Source: Dasania sp. GY-MA-18 (lineage in GTDB: Bacteria; Pseudomonadota; Gammaproteobacteria; Pseudomonadales; Dasaniaceae). From it: a stretch of DNA of 64,000 bases. Positions 36,424 through 47,356 of the stretch are shown one piece after another; within the stretch, counting starts at the first letter, position 1; each line of letters opens with the position of its first letter. Position numbers and translations under genes: made by a program. Location: contig NZ_JANHAP010000007.1 in the NCBI RefSeq assembly GCF_024734385.1, positions 124,001 through 188,000 of the forward strand. The letters are read 5' to 3'. The notes below the pieces were generated by a model. That model saw only the letters and a list, made by a program, of their open reading frames with translations, did no database searches and was not told the DNA's origin.

Positions 36424-37437
36424 ATGAGTGATAGCCAATTACCCCCCGCCATTTTTTTAATGGGCCCTACCGCATCGGGTAAAACCGATTTGGCCATAGC
36501 CCTGTGTCAGCAGTTGCCCTGCGAGATTATCAGTGTCGATTCCGCATTGGTGTACAAGGGTTTAGATATAGGCAGCGCCAAGCCCAGCGCTCAAGAGCAA
36601 GCTCTGGCGCCGCATAGGCTAATCGATGTGCGCGACCCCGCACAGGCCTATTCCGCGGCGGAATTCCGGGCCGATGCTCTGGGTGAAATGCAGGCGATTA
36701 GCCGCCGCGGCCGCATCCCTTTATTGGTGGGTGGCACTATGCTGTATTTTAAAACCTTGTTAGAGGGCATAGCTGATATGCCTGAAACCGACTTGGCTTT
36801 GCGGGCGCAAATAGAGGCCGAGGCCGAGCTAAAGGGCTGGCCAGCTCTGCATGCCGAGCTGGCAGAGGTAGACCCGGCTTCGGCGGCGCGTATACATCCC
36901 AATCACTCGCAGCGTATAGAGCGGGCGTTAAATATTTATAGAAGCTGTGGCCAAACCATGACCGAGCTGCATCAGCAGCAGGCTAGCGAGGCGCAGCAGC
37001 AGTTCCCTTATGAGCTTATCCAATTGGCGATAGCGCCTTTAGATAGAGCGGTGTTGCATAGGCGTATAGCGCAACGTTTTCAAAAAATGATGGAACAAGG
37101 CTTTATTGATGAGGTCAGAGCTTTGCGCGCGCGGGGGGATTTGCACTTGGATTTACCTTCCATGCGGGCAGTAGGGTATAGGCAGGCCTGGGAGTATTTG
37201 GATGGCCTATGGACCGAAGAGGAGATGGTGGAGCGGGGCATTATTGCCACTCGGCAGCTGGCAAAACGTCAGTTTACGTGGTTGCGTAACTGGCCTGATC
37301 TTAACTGGATACATACCGATGCTGAAAATCGCCTGCTACTTAGCCCTGAAACGGCTATGGCGGCGGCCGGCTTAGAGGGCCAAAAGCCCATAGCCTTGGC
37401 GATAAAATATCTAGACAAAATATCTCACTCACGGTGA
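36424..37437 (+). CDS. miaA: tRNA dimethylallyltransferase MiaA
   Basis: Adds dimethylallyl to A37 of tRNAs reading UNN codons. About 337 residues from ATG 36424 ([24 protein letters not shown]), which fits family start points; an upstream ATG at 36406 and TTG at 36385 are in frame but unlikely. The P-loop [11 protein letters not shown], the [16 protein letters not shown] segment and [16 protein letters not shown] are diagnostic. Upstream of hfq as in most gammaproteobacteria. Confidence 0.96.
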   Translation: MSDSQLPPAIFLMGPTASGKTDLAIALCQQLPCEIISVDSALVYKGLDIGSAKPSAQEQALAPHRLIDVRDPAQAYSAAEFRADALGEMQAISRRGRIPLLVGGTMLYFKTLLEGIADMPETDLALRAQIEAEAELKGWPALHAELAEVDPASAARIHPNHSQRIERALNIYRSCGQTMTELHQQQASEAQQQFPYELIQLAIAPLDRAVLHRRIAQRFQKMMEQGFIDEVRALRARGDLHLDLPSMRAVGYRQAWEYLDGLWTEEEMVERGIIATRQLAKRQFTWLRNWPDLNWIHTDAENRLLLSPETAMAAAGLEGQKPIALAIKYLDKISHSR

Positions 37438-37459
37438 ATTGAGTTATACTTAGCTTCGT

Positions 37460-37493
37460 CTGGTACTTGTGGCCGCGCTTTGAGCCACACCAG
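37460..37493 (+). promoter_or_regulatory. Hairpin in the miaA-hfq gap
   Basis: CTGG-TACT-TGTGGC (37460-37473) pairs with GCCACA-CCAG (37484-37493), a 10-bp stem with a 4-base bulge and a 10-base loop. There is no T-run, so this is not a simple terminator. It could be a leader structure for hfq, which is autoregulated in other bacteria; that role is inferred. Confidence 0.35.
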
Positions 37494-37620
37494 GCTGCGA
37501 TATTCGGGTCGCCATATTGGCAAGCCCAACAATAATAGTTATGCACAATAATATTCTGGATAACTATAAGGTCTCACACATTATATTTATGGCCCGAGTT
37601 GGGCTTAGAAGGAGAGTCAC

Positions 37621-37857
37621 ATGTCAAAAGGGCATACGCTACAAGACCCTTATCTAAATGTTTTGCGCAAAGAGCGCATTCCAGTATCAATTTACTTGGT
37701 GAATGGCATTAAGCTACAAGGCCAAGTTGAATCATTTGACCAATTTGTTATTTTGCTAAAAAACACTGTTAGCCAAATGGTTTATAAGCACGCTATTTCT
37801 ACTGTTGTTCCCTCTCGTGTTGTGCGCATGCCACAGCCGGGTCCGGATGAAGAATAA
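37621..37857 (+). CDS. hfq: RNA chaperone Hfq
   Basis: 78 residues, the hexameric Sm-like RNA chaperone. Complete Sm1 motif ([20 protein letters not shown]) and Sm2 motif ([13 protein letters not shown]), with a short C-terminal tail ending PGPDEE, much shorter than in E. coli. The distal-face and rim residues near the N-terminus ([23 protein letters not shown]) are standard. AAGGAGAG precedes ATG 37621. hflX follows after 14 bp. Confidence 0.98.
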   Translation: MSKGHTLQDPYLNVLRKERIPVSIYLVNGIKLQGQVESFDQFVILLKNTVSQMVYKHAISTVVPSRVVRMPQPGPDEE

Positions 37858-37871
37858 ACTGAGGTATTTAA

Positions 37872-39176
37872 TTGTTATTTGAGCGTCCAGATTCCGGTGA
37901 ACGGGCCGTTTTAGTTCATTTAGATTTGAGACGGGAAGATGAACGAGAAAACCTCAGCGAATTTCAAGAGTTAGTTCTATCGGCAGGCGGTGACCCAGTG
38001 GCATATGTCAGTGGTCACCGTGATGCACCTCATTCCAAATTTTTTGTGGGTACAGGCAAGTTAGAAGAAATACGTCAGCAAATCATCGATCACGATGCCG
38101 AGCTGGTGTTGTTTAATCACGCCCTGTCCCCCAGCCAAGAGCGCAATATAGAGGCGGCACTAGAGTGTCGAGTATTGGACCGCACCGGCCTAATACTGGA
38201 TATTTTTGCCCAGCGCGCCCGCACCCACGAGGGTAAGCTGCAAGTTGAGCTGGCCCAGTTGCACCATATGTCTACTCGCTTAATACGGGGCTGGACCCAC
38301 CTGGAGCGGCAAAAAGGGGGTATAGGCTTGCGCGGCCCGGGTGAAACTCAGCTAGAGTCCGACCGCCGTTTACTGCGTGCGCGTATTAAGTCCATTACCA
38401 AGCGTTTGGCCAAAGTACGCGGCCAGCGCGAGCAGGGCCGCCGCAGCCGCAGCCGCAATGAAATAGCCACCGTGTCATTGGTGGGCTATACCAATGCGGG
38501 CAAATCGACGCTGTTTAATAATATGACCAACTCTGAGGTGTACGCCGCCGATCAGCTGTTTGCCACCCTAGACCCTACACTTAGGCGCTTAAAAGTGCCT
38601 GACCTAGGCCCCATAGTGCTGGCCGATACCGTGGGCTTTATTCGTCACTTACCTCATAAGCTAGTAGAAGCCTTTAGGGCTACCCTAGAAGAGGCGGCGC
38701 AGGCCGACTTTTTGGTGCATGTCATAGATTGTGCCGATGAGGACAGGGCCGCCAATATAGAGCAGGTGGAGTTAGTACTCAAAGAGATCGGTGCCCATAA
38801 AATTCCACGCCTGGAAGTGTATAACAAGGTCGACCTGGTTATCGCCCAGCCCCGTATAGATTACAACGATGTGGGCGAACCACAGCGGGTTTGGCTATCC
38901 GCGCAATCGGGCGAAGGTATAGACTTATTGCTAGAGGCCTTGGCTCAGCGCTTAGGCGAAGAGTTGGTGGCGGGCACTTTAGCGTTAACCGCGCAGCAGG
39001 GGCGCTTGCGGGCAGCTTTGTATGAATTAGATGTAGTCTCAGCCGAGCACTATAACGAGCAGGGCTTATGCGAGTTGGAAATTCGCTTACCAAAAAGCGA
39101 TTTCAACCGCTTGGCCGCTGCCGAAAATCTCAACGCCGCCGAGTTAATAGCGACGCAACAACTAAAAGTTTGTTAG
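37872..39176 (+). CDS. hflX: Ribosome-associated GTPase HflX
   Basis: 434 residues starting at a TTG with GAGG upstream. The HflX N-terminal region (about 1-190, containing FVGTGKLEEIRQQI and GPGETQLESDRRLLRARI) precedes the G domain, with GYTNAGKST (G1), DTVGFIRHLPHKLVEAF (G3) and YNKVDLV (G4). It splits stalled or hibernating ribosomes. Lies between hfq and hflK, the standard order. Confidence 0.96.
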   Translation: MLFERPDSGERAVLVHLDLRREDERENLSEFQELVLSAGGDPVAYVSGHRDAPHSKFFVGTGKLEEIRQQIIDHDAELVLFNHALSPSQERNIEAALECRVLDRTGLILDIFAQRARTHEGKLQVELAQLHHMSTRLIRGWTHLERQKGGIGLRGPGETQLESDRRLLRARIKSITKRLAKVRGQREQGRRSRSRNEIATVSLVGYTNAGKSTLFNNMTNSEVYAADQLFATLDPTLRRLKVPDLGPIVLADTVGFIRHLPHKLVEAFRATLEEAAQADFLVHVIDCADEDRAANIEQVELVLKEIGAHKIPRLEVYNKVDLVIAQPRIDYNDVGEPQRVWLSAQSGEGIDLLLEALAQRLGEELVAGTLALTAQQGRLRAALYELDVVSAEHYNEQGLCELEIRLPKSDFNRLAAAENLNAAELIATQQLKVC

Positions 39177-39245
39177 ACTTCGCGGCAATCATTGATGTAT
39201 GACTCATGCCGTCCATTACGGGCGCAGGTAACATAGGAGAGAATA

Positions 39246-40421
39246 ATGGCCTGGAATGAACCGGGTGGTGGCAACAATAAAGATCCGTGGGGCAGTGGTG
39301 GCAATAAAAACCAAGGTCCTCCTGATTTAGATGAAGCCCTACGTAAGCTACAAGAAAAACTCAGCGGCATTTTTGGCGGTAAGCCTAGCGGCAATGGTGG
39401 CGGCTCATCGCCCAGCATTAGCGGTGGTTTTCTTGCTGCCCTTGCAGGTATTGCGGTTATTATTTGGGCGCTGTTTGGTATCTACCAGGTCAATGAACAA
39501 GAGCGCGCCGTGGTGTTGCGCTTTGGTTTGTACCACTCCGTGGTGCAGCCTGGCCTGCACTGGAACCCGCCTTTAATTGATGACGTGATTATAGAAAATA
39601 CTACGCGTCTACGTTTGTATTCCACCAAAGGTCGTATGCTAACCGAAGACCTCAATATTATAGAGGTTGAGTTGTCGGTGCAGTACAGCATAGACGATAT
39701 CAAACTGTTCTTGCTGGCGGTGGTTAACCCCGAGCGCAGCTTGGAGCAGGCCGCCGATTCGGCACTGCGCCATGTCGTAGGCTCCAGTATTATGAACAGC
39801 GTGTTAACCGAAGGTCGTAGCCAGGTGGCTATAGAAGTGCAGCGTCGTTTGCAGGATTACTTAGATAGCTATAGAACCGGCATACGTTTAACCACGGTTA
39901 ACATAGAGAAAACCTCGCCTCCACCAGAAGTGCAGGACGCCTTTGATGATGTGAACAAGGCCCGTGAAGATGAGGAGCGCTATCGCAACCAGGCCGAAAC
40001 CTACGCCAACGGCATTATTCCAGAGGCACGCGGTAAGGCTAAGCGGGTACTGGAAGAAGCCAGCGCTTATCACGACCAAGTGATAGCCCGAGCTGAAGGT
40101 GAAGCCCAGCGTTTTGAAAACTTACTGGCCGAGTATAAAAAGGCACCCAGGGTAACTAGAGAGCGTTTGTATCTAGATGCCGTACAAGAGGTGATGACTA
40201 ACGGCTCTAAAATTTTGGTCGATGTTGAAGGCGGCAATAACATGATGTATTTGCCCTTGGACAAAATCATGCAGTCTACAGCGGGCGCTAGCTCTGCTAT
40301 TGGTAGCAGCGGTGGCGGCCAGTCTATTTCCTCTGACTCTATACGTGAAATTAGCGAGCAAGTTGTTAGCCAATTGCGTAGGGAAGCCTCAACTAACAGT
40401 CGTCGTAGGGAGACCAGATAA
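39246..40421 (+). CDS. hflK: FtsH modulator HflK
   Basis: 391 residues. A Gly/Asn-rich cytoplasmic N-terminus (about 1-55) precedes one transmembrane segment (about 60-80, FLAALAGIAVIIWALFGIY), then an SPFH/prohibitin domain facing the periplasm (EQERAVVLRFGLYHSVVQPGLHWNPP). With HflC it cages the FtsH protease. AGGAGAGA ahead of ATG 39246. Two bases separate it from hflC. Confidence 0.96.
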   Translation: MAWNEPGGGNNKDPWGSGGNKNQGPPDLDEALRKLQEKLSGIFGGKPSGNGGGSSPSISGGFLAALAGIAVIIWALFGIYQVNEQERAVVLRFGLYHSVVQPGLHWNPPLIDDVIIENTTRLRLYSTKGRMLTEDLNIIEVELSVQYSIDDIKLFLLAVVNPERSLEQAADSALRHVVGSSIMNSVLTEGRSQVAIEVQRRLQDYLDSYRTGIRLTTVNIEKTSPPPEVQDAFDDVNKAREDEERYRNQAETYANGIIPEARGKAKRVLEEASAYHDQVIARAEGEAQRFENLLAEYKKAPRVTRERLYLDAVQEVMTNGSKILVDVEGGNNMMYLPLDKIMQSTAGASSAIGSSGGGQSISSDSIREISEQVVSQLRREASTNSRRRETR

Positions 40422-40423
40422 TC

Positions 40424-41296
40424 ATGTCTAATCGATCTATAGTCGTATTGGCCATTATAGGCTTGGTGTTGATAGTGCTATCCAACACGCTTTATATCAT
40501 TAAAGAAACCGAGCGTGCGGTATTGTTAGAGTTTGGCCGCTTGGTGGAGTCCGATATTAAGCCGGGCTTGCATATTAAAAAGCCTTTAATCAATGAAGTA
40601 CGTAAGTTTGATGCGCGTATCTTAACCGTTGATGCGGCCCCAGAAGAGTTTCTGAATGCCGAGAAAAAAGGCATGAGCGTAGACTCCTTTGTTAAATGGC
40701 GCATTATCGATGTGGGTAAGTATTACACCGCTACCAATGGTGAGGAGGTGCGTGCTGCGCGTCTGATTGCCCAGCGTGCTAATGAAGGCCTGCGCAACCA
40801 GTTTGGTAAGCGTACCCTGCATGAAGTGGTTAGCGGTGAGCGCGACCAATTGATGCATGAGTTGGTAGATACCCTCAATAAACTGACGCAAGGTGAGCTA
40901 GGTGTAGAGATCATCGATGTGCGGGTTAAGCGCATAGACCTGCCCGACCGGGTGAGTGGCGCGGTATTTGACCGTATGCGCACCGGCCGTGAGCGCGAGG
41001 CTCGCGAGCATCGCTCTAAAGGTATAGAGCAGGCCGAGGTGATACGCGCCGATGCCGATCGCAAGCGTACCGTTATCGAGGCTGAGGCTTATAGAGACTC
41101 TGAGAAAATACGCGGTGAAGGTGATGCCAAAGCAACGGCTATCTACTCCAGCGCCTATAATCGTGACCCAGAGTTTTACTCCTTTGTGCGCAGCTTAACG
41201 GCTTATAAGGCCGCATTTAAGGATAAGGGCGACATGATGATAGTCGACCCTGAAAGTGACTTCTTCAAATACCTAAAGAGCAGCACTGCCAAGTAA
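40424..41296 (+). CDS. hflC: FtsH modulator HflC
   Basis: 290 residues, one N-terminal membrane anchor (about 5-25, IVVLAIIGLVLIVLSNTLYII) and an SPFH domain (KETERAVLLEFGRLVESDIKPGLHIKKP), ending YNRDPEFYSFVRSLTAYK. Partner of HflK. Start two bases after the hflK stop shows cotranscription. Confidence 0.96.
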   Translation: MSNRSIVVLAIIGLVLIVLSNTLYIIKETERAVLLEFGRLVESDIKPGLHIKKPLINEVRKFDARILTVDAAPEEFLNAEKKGMSVDSFVKWRIIDVGKYYTATNGEEVRAARLIAQRANEGLRNQFGKRTLHEVVSGERDQLMHELVDTLNKLTQGELGVEIIDVRVKRIDLPDRVSGAVFDRMRTGREREAREHRSKGIEQAEVIRADADRKRTVIEAEAYRDSEKIRGEGDAKATAIYSSAYNRDPEFYSFVRSLTAYKAAFKDKGDMMIVDPESDFFKYLKSSTAK

Positions 41297-41305
41297 GCTG
41301 TATAG

Positions 41306-41348
41306 CCCCGGCCTAGCTGCTCATAGCCACTAGGTTTACGGGGTTTTT
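41306..41348 (+). terminator. Candidate terminator after hflC
   Basis: CCCCG (41306-41310) pairs with CGGGG (41339-41343), with an inner CCTAG/CTAGG pair (41312-41316 and 41330-41334), followed by TTTTT. The stem is interrupted, so efficiency is uncertain. Confidence 0.5.
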
Positions 41349-41351
41349 CTA

Positions 41352-41360
41352 TGGTAGAAT
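41352..41360 (+). promoter_or_regulatory. Candidate extended -10 promoter ahead of the DUF2065-hisZ-purA genes
   Basis: TGGTAGAAT at 41352-41360 fits an extended -10 element (TGn plus TAGAAT). No good -35 at 17-18 bp was found. A transcript from here would start at the next hairpin. Confidence 0.4.
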
Positions 41361-41367
41361 GCGCTAA

Positions 41368-41410
41368 CCGGGCAACATTATGCGAGAGCATAGGGTTGCG
41401 CGGTTTTTTT
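41368..41410 (+). terminator. Strong hairpin with T-run in the DUF2065-hisZ leader
   Basis: A 16-position stem (41368-41383 with 41388-41403) with 14 pairs, a GAGA loop and a run of seven T (41404-41410). It lies after the candidate promoter and before the DUF2065 start, so it could attenuate that transcript or be a second terminator for hflC. Confidence 0.75.
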
Positions 41411-41460
41411 ATGTGTAAACATTGGGGCACTAGGCCTCAAGCATACCGATAGAGGTGACT

Positions 41461-41646
41461 ATGTGGCAGGATCTGGCCATCGCACTAAGCTTGGTGTTGG
41501 TGATCGAGGGGATACTGCCATTTTTAAGCCCTCGCTCATGGCGTGACATGATTATGCAAGTAGCTCAGCTCAGTGAGCGGCAGCTACGTATCATGGGCTT
41601 GGCGAGTATGCTGGCGGGGTTATTCCTGCTAACACTATTGAAATAG
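41461..41646 (+). CDS. DUF2065 small membrane protein
   Basis: 61 residues from ATG 41461 with AGAGG ahead; a GTG two codons upstream is less likely. Two hydrophobic segments (DLAIALSLVLVIEGILPFL and LASMLAGLFLLTLL) flank a short basic loop with SPRSWRDM, the DUF2065 signature. It is commonly found between hflC and hisZ or purA in gammaproteobacteria. Function unknown. Confidence 0.85.
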   Translation: MWQDLAIALSLVLVIEGILPFLSPRSWRDMIMQVAQLSERQLRIMGLASMLAGLFLLTLLK

Positions 41647-41676
41647 AATCTAATTTTACTATCAAAGGCGTTATTC

Positions 41677-42852
41677 ATGACCATAGCTGATCGCTGGCTG
41701 TTGCCCGATGGTGTCGAAGAGCTGTTGCCCGAACAGGCAGAACAGGTCGAGGCCCTACGTCGAAAATTATTAGATTTATACCACACCTGGGGTTACGAGC
41801 TGGTAATGCCGCCACTGCTAGAGTTTACCGACTCCTTATTAGTGGGCCTAGGCAAAGACGTAGACCTGCAAACCTTTAAAGTGGTGGACCAACTCAGCGG
41901 TCGCACCATGGGCATACGCCCCGATATGACCACCCAAATTGCCCGCATCGATGCCCATTGCCTTAAGCGCGATGGTGCAGTGCGCCTTTGTTATGCCGGC
42001 AGTGTATTACACACCCGCCCCAAAACACTGATGGCCTCACGCTCGCCCATACAATTAGGGGCAGAGCTCTATGGCGATAGCAGCATAGACAGCGATATAG
42101 AAATTATCAGCCTAATGCTAGAGACCCTGCGCGCCAGCGGTATAGCAAACATCACCTTGGATTTAGGTCACGTTAGCATCTACCGCGCGCTACTGGCCGA
42201 GGCTGGCCTAGAGGAAGAGGCCAAGCAAGCCTTGTTTGATGCCTTGCAGCGCAAGTCAGGCACAGAAATTAACGCCCTGATCGCCGCTCATGTCTGCCAG
42301 CCACAAGTGGCCAGCATGATGCAGGCGCTAACTCAGCTTAACGGTGGCCGTGAAGTGTTAAGCGAAGCCGCCACTGTGTTGGCTGCTGCCGGCGAGCAAG
42401 TACAGCTGGCACTGGCCGAGCTGGGTAAAGTGGCTGATAGCATCGCCGCCAGAATGCCCGATGTGAACATTTATTTTGATTTAAGTGAGCTGCGTGGCTA
42501 CCACTACCACACCGGATTAGTGTTTGCCGCTCTGGCGCCAGGCTTGGGCCAGGCGGTTGCCAACGGTGGCCGCTACGATGATGTGGGCAAGGTTTTTGGC
42601 CGCGCCCGTCCGGCAACTGGTTTTAGTACCGACCTAAAAGCGCTGCTGCAATTATTACCAGCGACCGCAGCGCAAAGCCATAAAGCAATAGCAGCACCCA
42701 ATAGCGATGATCTTGCCCTATGGCAGGCCATACAGCAGTTGCGTGCCCAAGGTGAGCGCGTGCTGCAAACCTTATCCGAGCAAACCGCGGTTGCAGCCTG
42801 TGACCGTCAATTAGTGTTAGAGCAGGGTACATGGGTTGTAAAGCCGCTATAG
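41677..42852 (+). CDS. hisZ: ATP phosphoribosyltransferase regulatory subunit HisZ
   Basis: 391 residues, a histidyl-tRNA synthetase paralogue that pairs with short-form HisG in the first step of histidine synthesis. Class II core: LPDGVEELLPEQAEQVEALRRKLLDLYHTWGYELVMPPLLEF, GIRPDMTTQIARIDA, and GYHYHTGLVFAA with NGGRYDDVGKVFGRARPATGFS. It lacks an anticodon-binding domain. Positioned directly before purA, as in Pseudomonas. Confidence 0.94.
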   Translation: MTIADRWLLPDGVEELLPEQAEQVEALRRKLLDLYHTWGYELVMPPLLEFTDSLLVGLGKDVDLQTFKVVDQLSGRTMGIRPDMTTQIARIDAHCLKRDGAVRLCYAGSVLHTRPKTLMASRSPIQLGAELYGDSSIDSDIEIISLMLETLRASGIANITLDLGHVSIYRALLAEAGLEEEAKQALFDALQRKSGTEINALIAAHVCQPQVASMMQALTQLNGGREVLSEAATVLAAAGEQVQLALAELGKVADSIAARMPDVNIYFDLSELRGYHYHTGLVFAALAPGLGQAVANGGRYDDVGKVFGRARPATGFSTDLKALLQLLPATAAQSHKAIAAPNSDDLALWQAIQQLRAQGERVLQTLSEQTAVAACDRQLVLEQGTWVVKPL

Positions 42853-42886
42853 TGCTGCGCAACTGCCTGTGAATTTGAAAACTTGA

Positions 42887-44188
<1,302 letters not shown>

Positions 44189-44208
44189 GCCTTAGCGTAA
44201 TTGATTGT

Positions 44209-44240
44209 AAAAAAAGCCCCGCAATGCGGGGCTTTTTTTT
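44209..44240 (+). terminator. Rho-independent terminator after purA
   Basis: AGCCCCGC (44215-44222) and GCGGGGCT (44226-44233) form a perfect 8-bp stem with an AAT loop, flanked by an A-run and eight T. It can work in both directions, also serving the convergent diguanylate cyclase gene. Confidence 0.95.
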
Positions 44241-44277
44241 AAGGCTAAGTTTTAGACTTAGATTCTTAGCTTTGTGC

Positions 44278-45306
44278 TTAATAGCTAGACAAATCGCTAT
44301 CGCTTATTACCCGGTTGCGGCCGCTGTGCTTGGCCTTGTACATGTACTTATCGCCGCGGTCTAGTAATGTCTCGGCGTTCTCCTGCGGACGATGCTGAGT
44401 CACCCCTGCCGAGATGGTAAGGCGGCCAATAATCTGGCCGTTTCTGCCAGTAGATAGCTGCTTAGCGGATATGGCTTTGCGTAGATGGTCGGCAACTTTA
44501 ACCGCACTTTTTAAGTTGGTGTTAGGTAATATAACCGTGAACTCTTCGCCACCATAACGCGCTAAAAAATCACTGCTGCGCAGGTTTTTCTTCATAATAG
44601 AGGCAGCCAGTTTTAGGACTTTGTCCCCGGTATTATGGCCAAAACTATCGTTGATGGTTTTGAAATGGTCTAAATCTATCATGATCAGCGACAGGTCGCT
44701 GTGCTGGTTTTGGGCCTCAGCTATGGCGTTGCGCAAGCGCTCATCTAAACCGCGTCTATTACTAACGCCGGTTAAACTGTCGGTGACAGCTTCGCTGCCA
44801 GCCTGTTCTAAATCTTTACGCAGCTGTTTTACTTCGTTGTTTAGCGAGCCCAGCACTGAGTTAATATCGTTGCTGGCGTCTGCCATGCTCTTAGCTTCTT
44901 GGGTGAGGTCGGTAATAATGTCTTTGATTTCGCTGATGCTGGGGTCGCTGTTGAGCTTTTGGGTGCATTTTTCTAAGGCTTGGCAAAAGCTGCCGTGGTT
45001 ACTGCTCCAGTTAGAGATTTGGCTAATAACAACATTGAGCAGGTGGCTAAAGGCCAGCCGGGCTGCATCGAAGTCTTTTTGCTCGTTACTCACAAAATAT
45101 TTTTTTAACAGCTTATGACAAATTTCTTCGCTAATCGCCGTTTGCTGGGCCATTAGCGCATCAATTTCCTCATTAAGCTCAGTATTACTGGTGCAGGTGT
45201 ACTCGTACCATACCTTGTAGTTTTCGGGGATGGGGTGCAGCTTGTGTTTTTTAAGGTGCTCTAGGGTGGTGTTGAGAAAACTCTGCATTTGGTAGTGGTT
45301 ATACAT
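44278..45306 (-). CDS. Diguanylate cyclase with N-terminal helical region
   Basis: 342 residues. The first 165 are helical with no membrane segment (a DUF-like region with [22 protein letters not shown], seen in many cytoplasmic cyclases). A GGDEF domain follows: [34 protein letters not shown] and an intact active site GGEEF at 252-256. The inhibitory RxxD site is present (RSSD, 243-246). Expected to make c-di-GMP with product feedback. It is divergent from purE, and the signal sensed is unknown. Confidence 0.92.
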   Translation of the reverse strand: MYNHYQMQSFLNTTLEHLKKHKLHPIPENYKVWYEYTCTSNTELNEEIDALMAQQTAISEEICHKLLKKYFVSNEQKDFDAARLAFSHLLNVVISQISNWSSNHGSFCQALEKCTQKLNSDPSISEIKDIITDLTQEAKSMADASNDINSVLGSLNNEVKQLRKDLEQAGSEAVTDSLTGVSNRRGLDERLRNAIAEAQNQHSDLSLIMIDLDHFKTINDSFGHNTGDKVLKLAASIMKKNLRSSDFLARYGGEEFTVILPNTNLKSAVKVADHLRKAISAKQLSTGRNGQIIGRLTISAGVTQHRPQENAETLLDRGDKYMYKAKHSGRNRVISDSDLSSY

Positions 45307-45573
45307 GCTGGCGTTAGCCTTACTCGCTGCTGGGGAATAAAGCTAATGATAGCTTATAACGAATGTGGATTTTGCTGCATGGCGCAAATATTTTCTTTTT
45401 ATATCGCCATGCGTGCTGGTGAAAAAATAGGCTACATTATCAGCGGTCTGGGGGTTATTCACAGGCAGCCCGTGACTCTGTTACAATTGGCCGCTTTTCT
45501 GAGCCCCCCTGATCATAGTGTTTGGGGCCACACTATCGAGGGTTATCCTCGGTGCTTATTGAGAGAAGCAATT

Positions 45574-46071
45574 ATGACTGATGCAGTCGTCGCCGTAGTT
45601 ATGGGGTCGCGCAGTGACTGGGAAACCATGTCTGCAGCCTGTGAAATGTTAGATACCTTTGGTGTGTCTTATACCGTTGATGTGGTATCGGCTCACCGCA
45701 CGCCTGAAAAACTATTTTCTTTTGCCAATGGCGCTAAAGATAACGGCCTAAAAGTGATTATTGCCGGTGCCGGTGGCGCCGCTCATTTGCCGGGCATGAT
45801 AGCGGCCAGCACCGCATTGCCGGTATTAGGCGTACCCGTGCAAAGCAAGGCCTTAAACGGTATGGACAGCTTATTGTCTATTGCGCAAATGCCCAAAGGC
45901 GTTGCGGTAGGTACCTTGGCTATAGGTGCCAGCGGTGCGGCCAATGCCGGGCTATTAGCCTCGCAAATTATTGCCTTGGGTGATGCTGATGTGGCGGCTA
46001 AAATCGATGCCTTCCGCCAGCAGCAAACCGATACTGTATTAGCCAACGCCGATCCGCGTTTACCTGCATAA
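45574..46071 (+). CDS. purE: N5-carboxyaminoimidazole ribonucleotide mutase PurE
   Basis: 165 residues from ATG 45574 ([26 protein letters not shown]), preceded by GAGAGAAG; a longer open frame to 45289 is not conserved. Class I PurE motifs: [39 protein letters not shown]. It works with PurK directly downstream (13 bp). Confidence 0.96.
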   Translation: MTDAVVAVVMGSRSDWETMSAACEMLDTFGVSYTVDVVSAHRTPEKLFSFANGAKDNGLKVIIAGAGGAAHLPGMIAASTALPVLGVPVQSKALNGMDSLLSIAQMPKGVAVGTLAIGASGAANAGLLASQIIALGDADVAAKIDAFRQQQTDTVLANADPRLPA

Positions 46072-46084
46072 ATAGAGTTTTAAG

Positions 46085-47212
46085 ATGAAGTCACTGCTGA
46101 TATTAGGCCACGGCCAACTGGGTTTAATGATGGCTGCCGAAGCCGCTCGTTTAGGCTTAGTGGTTGATAGGCTAGATATGCAAACCGGTGAGTTGCTGCG
46201 TGGTACTACCGCACAACGGCTAAACATAGATGCTGATGCGTTAATCGCCAGCTACGATGTGATTACCGCCGAAATAGAGCATCTGCCCCATAGCGAGTGG
46301 TTGGATCGTATTTATGCTTCCGATAAGTGGGCTAACCGCCTAGCTTTTGAGTTGCTGCCCAACCGTTTTAGCCAAAAAACCTTACTGGATCAGCTACAGG
46401 TGCCCACCGCGCCTTGGTGCTTATTGGCAGAGCGTGCAGATGTGGCGCAAGCTCATCAGCAATTAGGTGATGCCCTAATCGTTAAGTCCACTACCGGTGG
46501 CTATGATGGCAAAGGCCAGTGGCGGGTTAACCCCGATAACGGCGAGCAATTACCCGAAGCTATGTTTGGGCAATTAATTGCCGAGCAAAAAATCCCCTTT
46601 CAGCGCGAAGTGTCAGTGATTGGTGCTAGAGATGCCAGCGGCCACTGTTACTTTTTGCCCATGGCTGAAAACGTACACAAAGAAGGCATCTTGCGTTATA
46701 GCCTGGCCAATATAGCAGTGGATGAGGCACTGCAGCAGCAGGCCGAAGCAGCTTTAGCCAGCATACTGGGGCATCTAAACTTTGTGGGTATTATGGCCAT
46801 GGAGTGTTTTGTCACCGAGCAGGGCTTATTAGTCAATGAGCTGGCCCCGCGGGTACACAACACTGGTCACTGGACTCAAATGGGTGCGGTGACCAACCAG
46901 TTCGCCATGCAGGTATTACCTTTAGTTGGTTTGCCCCTGCCGCAAAGCCAAAGTTGCAGGGCAACATTAATGCTGAATTTAATTGGCTGCGAATTTTCCC
47001 CCGCCTGTATCAGCCTGCCCGGAGTAAGCTACCACTGGTATGGCAAAGAGGTGCGTCCTGGCCGCAAGCTGGGCCATATCAATATTGATGCCACTTGCTC
47101 TGCCGCCTTGAAAAAAGCGGTAAGCGTACTCAGCCCCCATCTTGATGAGGAGCATAGAGGCCTGCTGGCCGAAGCGGTAGAGCTGCACAGGCAGCGCAGC
47201 ATTAACGAGTAA
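46085..47212 (+). CDS. purK: 5-(carboxyamino)imidazole ribonucleotide synthase PurK
   Basis: 375 residues, ATP-grasp enzyme that carboxylates AIR at N5. N-terminal LILGHGQLGLMMAAEAARLG, KSTTGGYDGKGQW for ATP binding, and VNELAPRVHNTGHWTQMGAVTNQF at the catalytic site. Forms the purEK operon and ends at a strong terminator. Confidence 0.96.
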   Translation: MKSLLILGHGQLGLMMAAEAARLGLVVDRLDMQTGELLRGTTAQRLNIDADALIASYDVITAEIEHLPHSEWLDRIYASDKWANRLAFELLPNRFSQKTLLDQLQVPTAPWCLLAERADVAQAHQQLGDALIVKSTTGGYDGKGQWRVNPDNGEQLPEAMFGQLIAEQKIPFQREVSVIGARDASGHCYFLPMAENVHKEGILRYSLANIAVDEALQQQAEAALASILGHLNFVGIMAMECFVTEQGLLVNELAPRVHNTGHWTQMGAVTNQFAMQVLPLVGLPLPQSQSCRATLMLNLIGCEFSPACISLPGVSYHWYGKEVRPGRKLGHINIDATCSAALKKAVSVLSPHLDEEHRGLLAEAVELHRQRSINE

Positions 47213-47217
47213 GCACT

Positions 47218-47242
47218 AAGGCCGGTAACACCGGCCTTTTTT
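47218..47242 (+). terminator. Rho-independent terminator after purK
   Basis: AAGGCCGGT (47218-47226) pairs with ACCGGCCTT (47230-47238) around an AAC loop, followed by further T. Confidence 0.92.
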
Positions 47243-47265
47243 ATGGAATTAGTTATTGCCAAATT

Positions 47266-47285
47266 AACTGTATTTATATACAGTT
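47266..47285 (+). promoter_or_regulatory. LexA (SOS) box upstream of the yebG homologue
   Basis: AACTGTATTTATATACAGTT fits the gammaproteobacterial LexA consensus CTGT-N8-ACAG (CTGT 47268-47271, ACAG 47280-47283) with symmetrical flanks. It lies about 70 bases ahead of a YebG-family gene, itself SOS-induced in E. coli. Confidence 0.9.
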
Positions 47286-47356
47286 ATTGGCGTTTTTATA
47301 AAAGAATAAATACCGCGTTTTATTGACGACTAACTATAAACATAGAAGGTGAGCTT

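Noticed and set aside
39173-39418. Minus-strand proline-rich frame over the hflK start
   Set aside because: It is the complement of the Gly/Asn-rich HflK N-terminus, a known low-complexity region.
42338-42616. Minus-strand frame inside hisZ
   Set aside because: A shadow of the hisZ coding sequence with no recognisable motif; hisZ is intact and conserved.
45289-45573. 95-codon N-terminal extension of PurE
   Set aside because: The extension has no family similarity and overlaps the divergent cyclase start; ATG 45574 gives the standard PurE N-terminus.
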